IMG/VR virus record: IMGVR_UViG_3300026518_000009 | Span: 1-64,000 of that record | Source of the DNA: a virus | Strand: one strand, 5' to 3' | Length of the DNA stretch: 64,000 nt | Shown: in pieces, positions 49,579 through 55,349 of the stretch | Layout of the letters: each line of letters begins with the position of its first letter | Position numbering within the stretch: the first letter of the stretch is position 1 | The notes under the pieces: model-generated | Database searches by the model: none | What the model saw: the letters and a program-made list of their open reading frames with translations, nothing else | Told to the model about the DNA's origin: nothing | Program-made: the position numbers and the translations under genes

Positions 49579-51009
49579 TTAATATAAAATTATTGCTTTA
49601 CTTTTAGCTCTACTTAATCCTGTATATAATAATCTATTTCTAGTTTCTATTACATTAGGATTATTATTTGTATTAGTTCTTGGTGAACGTTTATTTCCAT
49701 TATAATATATTATATCTAAACTATCTATAAATACTGTATCTATACTACTACCTTGAGCTTTATGAGTAGTTATAGCATATCCATAATCAAGTTCTTTTTT
49801 AACAAACGCAACTTTTTGTTTACGATTATTAAATAACTCAAAATCAATCATAGTTAAATATAGATGTTTAAAATTATAATACATTTTCCATAATTCACCT
49901 TTTTTAATTAAATCACCATATAATGCATTATGATGTAGTTGATATAATTTATTATAATAATTAACAAATGTTTTACTATTATGGTCAACTACATTAACCG
50001 TATGAATGAAACCAGTATCTAAATCTTTTAATGTTGCAACAAACATATCAAATTTATAATCAGATGTCTTTTTATATACATCTATAACAATATAATCATT
50101 ACTATTTATTATTATAGGTGATATAAATTCATCAACAATAGTTTGATAACCAGTTAATATATCATTTTTAACCAATATATCTTTACTTTCTGTTAATTTA
50201 CCTCTAATATATCTATTCCAACTGTTTATTCTATCATTAGTATATGCACATAACTTATAACTATTAACATCTTTTTTATATTTATCACTTTTAAAAGCAT
50301 CTACAACTAGTTTAGAAAATATAATTCCATCTACCATTTCATACCCGACATTATTATTTATATTTGTTTTATGAGACTTAATGTAATTTATAAATTTTGC
50401 AGTATTATGTTCAACATCATATCTTAATAATTCAAATAGTTTATGTAATGGATTATTTAAACTTTGTCTAACAACATCTACTAATTCAGTGCCATATTCA
50501 TTATTAAAAACAGGCGAAAGCTTAATACTATGATTCATTACAGGTGGTAATTGAAGTTTATCACCAATATATATAATTTTAGTATTATATTGTATTGATC
50601 TAATATCATTTAACTTTTTTAAATCAGGTGAAATCATACTAGCTTCATCTACTATAATAATATTAAAATTTATAAATTTATTACTACCTAATGTTTCAAA
50701 TTTTAATTTATCAATATTAAAATTTTCTAATGCAAAATTAGGTCTAAGTCCATGTAAACTATGTAATGTATGTCCTTTAACTCCAGTAAATTTTTCAATT
50801 ACTCTTACTGCTTTATGAGTCGGAGCAGATACACATATCCTTTTATTTTTAAATAATTCTTTTATAATATATTTAACTATAAATGATTTACCAGTTCCAG
50901 CTTCTCCACTAATTGTATATGAAAGACTTTTATTATTATTATACCAATCTTTTATATCTTCTAATAATCTTTTTTGACTATTAGTAAATGTTACTTTTGT
51001 ATTTTTCAT
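49579..51009 (-). CDS. Dda/RecD2-like superfamily 1B helicase
   Basis: A 476-aa 5'-3' helicase. Walker A is GEAGTGKS (residues 35-42), motif Ia SAPTHKAVRV (61-70), then HTLHSLHG, motif II VDEASM (120-125), motif III GDKLQLPPV (149-157), motif IV VVRQSLNNP, motif V TTHKAQGSS and motif VI YTGLSRAKS. Size and the SAPTHKAV and GDKLQLPPV forms resemble T4 Dda. It may remodel proteins on DNA and help initiate replication; no DnaB-type replicative helicase is seen in this window, so it or the SF2 helicase may fill that role. Confidence 0.92.
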   Translation of the reverse strand: MKNTKVTFTNSQKRLLEDIKDWYNNNKSLSYTISGEAGTGKSFIVKYIIKELFKNKRICVSAPTHKAVRVIEKFTGVKGHTLHSLHGLRPNFALENFNIDKLKFETLGSNKFINFNIIIVDEASMISPDLKKLNDIRSIQYNTKIIYIGDKLQLPPVMNHSIKLSPVFNNEYGTELVDVVRQSLNNPLHKLFELLRYDVEHNTAKFINYIKSHKTNINNNVGYEMVDGIIFSKLVVDAFKSDKYKKDVNSYKLCAYTNDRINSWNRYIRGKLTESKDILVKNDILTGYQTIVDEFISPIIINSNDYIVIDVYKKTSDYKFDMFVATLKDLDTGFIHTVNVVDHNSKTFVNYYNKLYQLHHNALYGDLIKKGELWKMYYNFKHLYLTMIDFELFNNRKQKVAFVKKELDYGYAITTHKAQGSSIDTVFIDSLDIIYYNGNKRSPRTNTNNNPNVIETRNRLLYTGLSRAKSKAIILY

Positions 51010-51329
51010 TAGAATGTTAATTTATTAATATCAAATACTCTTAATATTGCAACAGCATATACATTATCTATATTATCATTCTTAAAATACATTGTATTAA
51101 ATATACTCATATTTTTATCAACTAATGATATTTGATTATCATCTGCTAATATAAATGTATCATATTTATCTCTTACATATTTTAAAAATGTATATAATTG
51201 TAAATTAAGAGATAGACTTATAAACGCTTTGGCATCTAATCCACCTACATAATTTACTTTGTACCATTTTATGAAATCTGTTAATTCTTTTTGGTATGAT
51301 TCTACCAAAATTGTTATTAATTCGTTCAT
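51009..51329 (-). CDS. Hypothetical protein ending FDINKLTF (106 aa)
   Basis: A helical N-terminus (ELTDFIKWYKVNYVGGLDAK) is followed by an alpha/beta half ending AVAILRVFDINKLTF. Its stop overlaps the helicase start by one base (TAATG), so the two are coupled. The upstream frame overlaps it by 125 bases. The C-terminal FDINK motif recurs in two other window proteins. Confidence 0.58.
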   Translation of the reverse strand: MNELITILVESYQKELTDFIKWYKVNYVGGLDAKAFISLSLNLQLYTFLKYVRDKYDTFILADDNQISLVDKNMSIFNTMYFKNDNIDNVYAVAILRVFDINKLTF

Positions 51330-51465
51330 ATTTATAATGTTTTATTTCACTAAATTTATCTTTAATACTATTAATAATTATATTTAATGTAACTAAATTT
51401 ATATCGCTTGTAATTACAGTAATAAATATTTTATCTTTAGTATAGAAATATATTTTAAATCTCAT
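51205..51465 (-). CDS. Hypothetical protein overlapping the next gene by 125 bases
   Basis: An 86-aa frame. The first 50 residues (MRFKIYFYTKDKIFITVITS, then a helix) have the codon pattern of a real gene; the last 35 (basic, with RWIRCQ) are read out of frame over the 106-aa gene. Either the proteins truly overlap or a frameshift, real or sequencing error, has separated one protein of about 155 aa. The unique N-terminal part is credible. Confidence 0.45.
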   Translation of the reverse strand: MRFKIYFYTKDKIFITVITSDINLVTLNIIINSIKDKFSEIKHYKYERINNNFGRIIPKRINRFHKMVQSKLCRWIRCQSVYKSIS

Positions 51466-51485
51466 AATATTTATATTTTATTAAA

Positions 51486-51722
51486 TTATTCATAAAACTC
51501 ATTTATTGTAATATAATTACCAAATCTATATTCAAATAAATAATTTTTATTATACCAATATCCTTGTTTTTTATTATATTTAAAACCATATTCTTTCATA
51601 GTTTTAAATGCTTCTGCTTTAGTATTAAATAACATACAAGTTCGGCTATATCCATTATATATTTTAACTATTGTATATACTTTTTTATAACATCCTGTAT
51701 GTTCAGTTTTTTTACAATTCAT
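51486..51722 (-). CDS. Hypothetical protein (78 aa)
   Basis: A compact aromatic protein with three N-terminal cysteines (MNCKKTEHTGC) and a repeated Tyr-rich stretch (YNKKQGYWYNKNYLFEY). It may be a small metal or nucleic-acid binding domain. No family is recognised. Confidence 0.53.
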   Translation of the reverse strand: MNCKKTEHTGCYKKVYTIVKIYNGYSRTCMLFNTKAEAFKTMKEYGFKYNKKQGYWYNKNYLFEYRFGNYITINEFYE

Positions 51723-51795
51723 AATATTATTTTTTAATTATGCTATAAATACCAATATAAAAGAAAATGCCGAATTATTATTTGTATTATCTTTT

Positions 51796-52131
51796 CTACA
51801 TTATTTTCTTTATAATAAACTTATTGTTTTCTATTATACCTTTTATCTTTTGACCATGTTTAACTACACTCCAATATTGTGTTATTATATTACATTTAGT
51901 ACAATTACCTTTATTATTCCTCTTTGTCCAAGCAATATGTTTATTATTTTCAGGTTTAGAATATAAATATTTATATAATTTATTATTATTTATATCTAAA
52001 TTATCTATATATAACTCAACTTCATTAGATAATATAGCAGTAAATTTACCATTATAATATTTAATTCTAGCAATTCTAAGATTATCTCTAACCTTAGAAT
52101 TGCTATTAATTAATCCATCCTTAAAATTCAT
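51796..52131 (-). CDS. Hypothetical protein with one CxxC knuckle (111 aa)
   Basis: Residues 1-65 are strand-rich; residues 70-95 (TKRNNKGNCTKCNIITQYWS) include a single CxxC that could be half of a zinc site, followed by KHGQKIKG. It ends with TAA at 51796. No family is recognised. Confidence 0.53.
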   Translation of the reverse strand: MNFKDGLINSNSKVRDNLRIARIKYYNGKFTAILSNEVELYIDNLDINNNKLYKYLYSKPENNKHIAWTKRNNKGNCTKCNIITQYWSVVKHGQKIKGIIENNKFIIKKIM

Positions 52132-52134
52132 ATT

Positions 52135-52629
52135 TTATTTTGTTATTATTGTACAAATTACTCTTTTATCAGGTCTAGATATAATTTTAAATCTATGTCG
52201 TCTAACATCTTCAATATCTTCTCCATTAATATTAACAGTATATTTTCTACCATTAATATTAGTTATAACTCCTTGTTGAGATTTAAAATTATATTTTGCA
52301 AGATTATGTAATAAAGGTTTAAATACTACAACAATATCTCCTATTTCAACTTTATTAGGAATTATTTGTCTTGTATATTCAAATTTATCACCATCATGTA
52401 CTAAATTATATTGTTGATAGTTTAATTCACCTTTAATATTATTATTAACAACATAATATTTCATCAGTTTACAATCTGTCTTATTAACTATAACATTATT
52501 AGTTAAAGTTAATCGTACTTTACCTACTTTCTTTACCGTATAAAATAAATTATTATATTTAATTATACAACCTTTTACAAAATGTAATGTAGGATTTAAT
52601 ACTGGAAAAAGTTTTATTATACCTTTCAT
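52135..52629 (-). CDS. Strand-rich protein with SH3/KOW-like repeats (164 aa)
   Basis: Three segments have the rhythm of small barrels: VKGCIIKYNNLFYTVKKVGK, EIGDIVVVFKP, and QQGVITNINGRKYTVNINGE. Such folds bind RNA or proteins. The C-terminus is basic. No exact family is recognised. Confidence 0.55.
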   Translation of the reverse strand: MKGIIKLFPVLNPTLHFVKGCIIKYNNLFYTVKKVGKVRLTLTNNVIVNKTDCKLMKYYVVNNNIKGELNYQQYNLVHDGDKFEYTRQIIPNKVEIGDIVVVFKPLLHNLAKYNFKSQQGVITNINGRKYTVNINGEDIEDVRRHRFKIISRPDKRVICTIITK

Positions 52630-52635
52630 AATATT

Positions 52636-52740
52636 TTAAATTATTTTAATTAATAAATATATTGCAGCAATAATAAGTATACTTATTAGAAATATAACTA
52701 TTATATTACCTGCAATGATTAATATTTTATCTGTTTTCAT
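52636..52740 (-). CDS. Membrane micropeptide (34 aa)
   Basis: ATG at 52740, TAA at 52636. MKTDK is followed by one long hydrophobic helix (ILIIAGNIIVIFLISILI...) and a terminal KII. Its ATG overlaps the preceding TGA as ATGA, the same coupling used by larger genes in this operon, which supports it as real. Confidence 0.55.
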   Translation of the reverse strand: MKTDKILIIAGNIIVIFLISILIIAAIYLLIKII

Positions 52741-52856
52741 AATATAGATATTAAATTACTAATAATTATATAAAATCCATATATAGCAATAGCAATAGCT
52801 CCAATTAATGTTAATGTTGAACCTACTACTACTATAAAATTTACAATAGTTTTCAT
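52737..52856 (-). CDS. Membrane micropeptide (39 aa)
   Basis: ATG at 52856, TGA at 52737. MKTIVN is followed by hydrophobic residues to the end with a Gly/Ser break. It is coupled to the next micropeptide by ATGA and lies directly after the folded element at 52874-52936. The pair may form a membrane complex; function unknown. Confidence 0.55.
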   Translation of the reverse strand: MKTIVNFIVVVGSTLTLIGAIAIAIYGFYIIISNLISIL

Positions 52857-52873
52857 TTTATTATGTTTTAAAA

Positions 52874-52936
52874 AGAGTGTGCAACCGTGTATTATCCATC
52901 TCCTCTGCCCCACTTTCGGTAATTGTTACACACTCT
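52874..52936 (-). ncRNA. Folded leader D before the micropeptide pair
   Basis: AGAGTGTG (52874-52881) and CACACTCT (52929-52936) pair perfectly over 8 bp; inside, ACCG (52884-52887) pairs with CGGT (52917-52920), closing a 29-base loop that on the minus strand is purine-rich (GTGGGGCAGAGGAGATGG). On the minus strand TTTTT follows directly, so the element looks like a terminator whose stem encloses a sizeable domain, as in attenuators. It is 18 bases upstream of the micropeptide start at 52856. Too short between arms for a tRNA. Confidence 0.55.
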
Positions 52937-52941
52937 ACTAT

Positions 52942-53202
52942 TTAATTATATTTAAAAGTTAAACATGGATATAAATTATCAATGCTTACATTATGTAATT
53001 CATCAATAATTTCAATTATTGCTGTATTATCATCATTATTAACTTCTACAACAACTCCTAAATAACGTTCTTCACCAAGATAATATATTATTTTATCACC
53101 TGGTTTTAAATTAGATTTCATTCTCTTTGTTTGTGTTTCTATATACCATACATATCTAACACCTAATAATAATAATATTATTATTCCTATTTTAAGTATC
53201 AT
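52942..53202 (-). CDS. YajC-like single-pass membrane protein
   Basis: An 86-aa protein: one N-terminal membrane helix (ILKIGIIILLLLGVRYVWYI), a basic juxtamembrane stretch (TQTKRMKSN), then a small barrel (LKPGDKIIYYLG, YLGVVVEVNNDD, TAIIEIIDE). This order is that of YajC, an accessory subunit of the Sec translocon. It could be an interfering YajC mimic at the inner membrane or simply a convergent small barrel. A structured leader (53237-53500) precedes it. Confidence 0.5.
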   Translation of the reverse strand: MILKIGIIILLLLGVRYVWYIETQTKRMKSNLKPGDKIIYYLGEERYLGVVVEVNNDDNTAIIEIIDELHNVSIDNLYPCLTFKYN

Positions 53203-53209
53203 TGTTTTT

Positions 53210-53228
53210 ATTATTTATGATTAATAAA
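53210..53228 (-). repeat. 19-base leader repeat, copy 1
   Basis: attatttatgattaataaa (plus-strand text) is identical at 53210-53228 and 53840-53858, in both cases just upstream of the start codon of a membrane-associated early gene on the minus strand (8 and 10 bases away). On the minus strand it can form a small hairpin (ATTTAT/ATAAAT in copy 1). It may be a ribosome-loading or regulatory sequence. Confidence 0.6.
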
Positions 53229-53236
53229 TATATTTA

Positions 53237-53500
53237 AACACTATGCTTACTCATAGTGTTAAGGAACTTAATTAATACTAAATATATTAATCGACCTTAC
53301 ATCTAAATCGTTGACAGTAAGATTACTTGTTCCACTTATAACTTATCTAGAATTTATAAGGTATCTTTACAATTAGTTGAACAAGTTTAACTCTAATTGC
53401 AGTCCTCACTAATGTAGAGCAACTATCACTTTCTTAAATGCTATTATATCTCTAACCTTATATCTCAATTGAGTATATAAGTAACTTGATTATAGCTGTC
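53237..53500 (-). ncRNA. Structured RNA region C (multi-stem with pseudoknot) before the YajC-like gene
   Basis: 304 bases (53203-53506) lack a gene but are dense in perfect inverted repeats: AACACTATG/CATAGTGTT (53237-53245, 53252-53260); CTTAC/GTAAG (53296, 53317); ACTTGTTC/GAACAAGT (53325-53332, 53379-53386) enclosing CTTATAA/TTATAAG (53335, 53354); CAATTAG/CTAATTG (53370-53376, 53393-53399), whose loop contains GAACAAGT, making a pseudoknot; CTTATAT/ATATAAG (53457, 53475). GACAG (53313) can pair with CTGTC (53496), closing the whole. It may be a riboswitch-like leader or a free small RNA ending at the 9-bp hairpin. No known RNA family is recognised. Confidence 0.5.
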
Positions 53501-53506
53501 ATATAG

Positions 53507-53830
53507 TTAGTTATTAAATAATAAACCTCCTATTGCAGCTCCTAACATTAATGTTAATATTAAAAATGTAAGTAACCAACCAATTGTTAGATTATTTACA
53601 TTATCAGTACCAGATACTATTATTGCTTTATAATATTTATTATTTTGTTTAATAATAATATTATTTTTAATATTACCAATATTTGAAACATGTACCATCA
53701 ATACTGTATCAGCTTTATTAGCATTAAATATTTTCATTGCAGATAATGGAATACTATTTACTTGCTTTACTGTTGTACTACATGCAGAAACTAACATTAT
53801 TGTAAATAGAATAATAATTAATTTTTTCAT
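53507..53830 (-). CDS. Phage lipoprotein with C-terminal membrane helix
   Basis: A 107-aa protein. The signal MKKLIIILFTIMLVSAC ends in a lipobox (VSAC, Cys17). The residues after Cys (STTVKQ) lack the acidic export signal of surface-exposed Bacteroides lipoproteins, so it should face the periplasm. A strand-rich region (about 60 residues) is followed by a C-terminal membrane helix (about residues 80-105, WLLTFLILTLMLGAAIGGLL). Lipid anchor plus C-terminal helix is the u-spanin layout (T1 gp11), although the span is short; a superinfection-exclusion lipoprotein is the other option. It is preceded by a pseudoknot. Confidence 0.62.
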   Translation of the reverse strand: MKKLIIILFTIMLVSACSTTVKQVNSIPLSAMKIFNANKADTVLMVHVSNIGNIKNNIIIKQNNKYYKAIIVSGTDNVNNLTIGWLLTFLILTLMLGAAIGGLLFNN

Positions 53831-53839
53831 TATTTTAAT

Positions 53840-53858
53840 ATTATTTATGATTAATAAA
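53840..53858 (-). repeat. 19-base leader repeat, copy 2
   Basis: Identical to the repeat at 53210-53228 and placed ten bases upstream of the lipoprotein start codon, immediately downstream of the pseudoknot. Sequence beyond the 19 bases differs, so this is conservation of a short element rather than a recent large duplication. Confidence 0.6.
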
Positions 53859-53860
53859 AT

Positions 53861-53915
53861 TACTACCTTTAAAACTATTTCTAGTAAAACTTGGTAGTAT
53901 CGAAATTAGTTTTAA
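53861..53915 (-). ncRNA. H-type pseudoknot leader B before the lipoprotein gene
   Basis: Stem 1 is TACTACC (53861-53867) with GGTAGTA (53893-53899). Stem 2 is TTAAAACTATTTC (53869-53881) with GAAATTAGTTTTAA (53902-53915), 13 bp with one bulged base. The arms interleave (1a, 2a, 1b, 2b), the definition of an H-type pseudoknot; if the stems exclude each other it would be a two-state switch. On the minus strand it lies about 30 bases before the lipoprotein start, where it could control translation. Confidence 0.6.
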
Positions 53916-54400
53916 TTATTGTGGCATCTCACCACTTTACACTAATATTAAGTGTGGCTGTTGTAACTAGCTTAACCGGTCTATTTTTTATAATATTTTA
54001 TTTTTGTACTTTTTTACATTACATTATATAAACAAATTATATATTATTAATAAAATATAGTAAAATGTTTATTATTTACTAAATGTTGATTATTATTGAT
54101 TAATGCTTATTGCATGATTTATAGATAGTTATTAAATAGTGATTAATAAGTATGTAATAATGATTAGAAAATTACATTATATAATAAGGGGAAAATAGAG
54201 AGAGTTATGGTGAGAAGTAAAGAGGGAAGAAGGGATAGTTCCACACTTCATTCTTTATCTTTACATTAATTACATTTATGTATTATCCTTCATTTTATCT
54301 TTCACAAAATATTTATTATTTTCTTGTTATTTATAATTTATAATTCTATTTATTACTTTATTACATCATTTATCTATATCTTGATAGTATATGTTTGTAT
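53916..54400. other. Intergenic region with folded and repeated DNA
   Basis: 485 bases without a credible gene. Nearest the pseudoknot, CCAC and GTGG copies (53923-53958) can pair in two exclusive ways. Then come ACCGGT (53976), AT-rich DNA with TGATTAAT at 54097 and 54140, a 14-base repeat ATTACATTATATAA (54018, 54171), and a purine-rich plus-strand stretch (54188-54237, pyrimidine-rich on the minus strand) next to GTTCCACACT (54238-54247). A 24-codon minus-strand frame from 54251 is not convincing. Probably promoter and leader of the lipoprotein gene. Confidence 0.5.
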
Positions 54401-54625
54401 TTAAGATATTGGTTCTTCAATTAAAGAATCATCTATTTCAACTGTTTCTATTGCAACTATTTTAAATATAGGTATATATTTATTAGAAGAAAAATAATTA
54501 TAACCTAATACTTCATATGCAATTTTAATAACATTAATACCAAGTTTTTCAACTTTACTATTATTTGTAGCAAGATATTCTTTTACTACATTTCCTTCTT
54601 CTGCATAAATTTTATTAAAAATCAT
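54401..54625 (-). CDS. Hypothetical protein with acidic tail (74 aa)
   Basis: Starts MIFNKIYAEEGNVVKEYLAT and ends with an acidic strand (AIETVEIDDSLIEEPIS). It lies alone between the terminator of the preceding gene and a 570-base intergenic region, so it may have its own promoter or depend on readthrough. No family is recognised. Confidence 0.52.
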   Translation of the reverse strand: MIFNKIYAEEGNVVKEYLATNNSKVEKLGINVIKIAYEVLGYNYFSSNKYIPIFKIVAIETVEIDDSLIEEPIS

Positions 54626-54657
54626 TATCTTAAATTTTTATTTTATTATATAAAAAA

Positions 54658-54685
54658 AGCAACAGGATATTTCTACCCTGCTGCT
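54658..54685 (-). terminator. Intrinsic terminator of the first early gene
   Basis: AGCAACAGG (54658-54666) and CCTGCTGCT (54677-54685): as minus-strand RNA the arms pair over 9 bp with one G-U, around a 10-base loop, followed by seven U. A textbook intrinsic terminator eight bases after the 131-aa gene. Confidence 0.88.
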
Positions 54686-54693
54686 ATGTTGTT

Positions 54694-55089
54694 TTATGAT
54701 TCTGTTGATACAGCTTCTTCTTGTTGAGCTTTAACAATTTCATCACCAATCAAGACATCATCAACGATATTAACATCACCAATCAAAGATGTAGCCTGAA
54801 TAATCTCAATAGGTGAAGAAATTTCACCAAGATTTGTTACAGACCAAACTTTAGATATACCATTTCTTCCATCGTGTGTCTGATATTCATGGCGACGATT
54901 GGTATCATTTACAGAAATTGCATAAGTTTTACCAACTTCAAATCCATACATTTCTGCGGATGTTCCAGCCATTACTATCATACTACGTGGATATGCTCCA
55001 GCAATTGGAGAACAAAATACAGGCATCTTACCTTGTTTATCAGGAACAGTACTTCCCTGATATTCACTAATTTTTACTACTGCGTTCAT
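54694..55089 (-). CDS. First early gene; probable abundant protein (131 aa)
   Basis: Codon use is markedly richer in G+C than its neighbours, like the genes at 38585 and 39434. The protein is strand-rich (MNAVVKISEYQGSTVPDK, FEVGKTYAISVND, ISKVWSVTNLGEI) with an acidic C-terminus (VKAQQEEAVSTES), a layout seen in small DNA-binding proteins and in phage proteins that capture host enzymes. It is a single-gene unit: a kissing-loop leader before it and a strong terminator after it. No family is recognised; the start is fixed by the leader and by codon pattern. Confidence 0.62.
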   Translation of the reverse strand: MNAVVKISEYQGSTVPDKQGKMPVFCSPIAGAYPRSMIVMAGTSAEMYGFEVGKTYAISVNDTNRRHEYQTHDGRNGISKVWSVTNLGEISSPIEIIQATSLIGDVNIVDDVLIGDEIVKAQQEEAVSTES

Positions 55090-55105
55090 AGCTATAAATT
55101 TTTGT

Positions 55106-55179
55106 GCAATAGTCCTGAGCTATTGCGGTTATTGTTAAATCTGTATCCAGGAAATACAGATACCAACGGGGATACCGCA
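55106..55179 (-). ncRNA. Kissing-loop leader A before the first early gene
   Basis: Two perfect hairpins: GCAATAG/CTATTGC (55106-55112, 55120-55126) with loop TCCTGAG, and ATCTGTAT/ATACAGAT (55139-55146, 55154-55161) with loop CCAGGAA. The loops contain TCCTG and CAGGA, exact complements, so they can kiss. TGCGGT (55124-55129) and ACCGCA (55174-55179) close the second hairpin and share three bases with the first, offering an alternative fold. G+C is far above the surroundings. On the minus strand it ends 16 bases before the ATG at 55089. It looks like a regulatory leader; no known riboswitch class is recognised. Confidence 0.6.
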
Positions 55180-55226
55180 GGCTGAATTTTAGTATGGGGT
55201 CTAAGAATAAGGTGTTCCACACTCTC

Positions 55227-55346
55227 ATTAACATTAACATTAACATAAAAAATTAATATCAACATTAATATAAATATCAATATCAACGTTAACATTAGCA
55301 TTAATACTTTCACTAATACTAATATTAACATTAATCTTATTACTAT
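55227..55346. repeat. Degenerate hexamer repeat tract (ATTAAC-like)
   Basis: About 120 bases of imperfect six-base units (ATTAAC, ATTAAT, ATCAAC, ACTAAT). It is perfect at first (three ATTAAC units from 55227) and decays rightward. It lies upstream of the first early gene in the divergent control region and may be a protein-binding array or part of an origin. The minus-strand frame through it (55092-55352) is a repeat artefact. Confidence 0.6.
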
Positions 55347-55349
55347 AAT

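Noticed and set aside
52874-52936. Possible tRNA (8-bp terminal stem suggests an acceptor arm)
   Set aside because: Only 47 bases lie between the arms, too few for three tRNA arms, and no T-loop GTTCRA motif is present on either strand.
53875-53900. CTAGAAATAG hairpin resembling a Cas9 guide-RNA scaffold
   Set aside because: Short chance likeness: no Cas9 gene, no repeat array, and the bases are better explained by the pseudoknot stems.
54177-54251. 24-codon minus-strand frame beginning ATGAAGTGTGGAAC
   Set aside because: Codon choice and Ser/Pro/His-rich product differ from all neighbours; better explained by the pyrimidine tract.
54874-55185. Plus-strand frames of 64 and 103 aa opposite the first early gene
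   Set aside because: They run antisense to a gene with its own leader and terminator and show random cysteine/histidine-rich composition.
55227-55346. CRISPR-like array
   Set aside because: Units are six-base and contiguous with decay; no 23-40-base repeats, spacers or cas genes.
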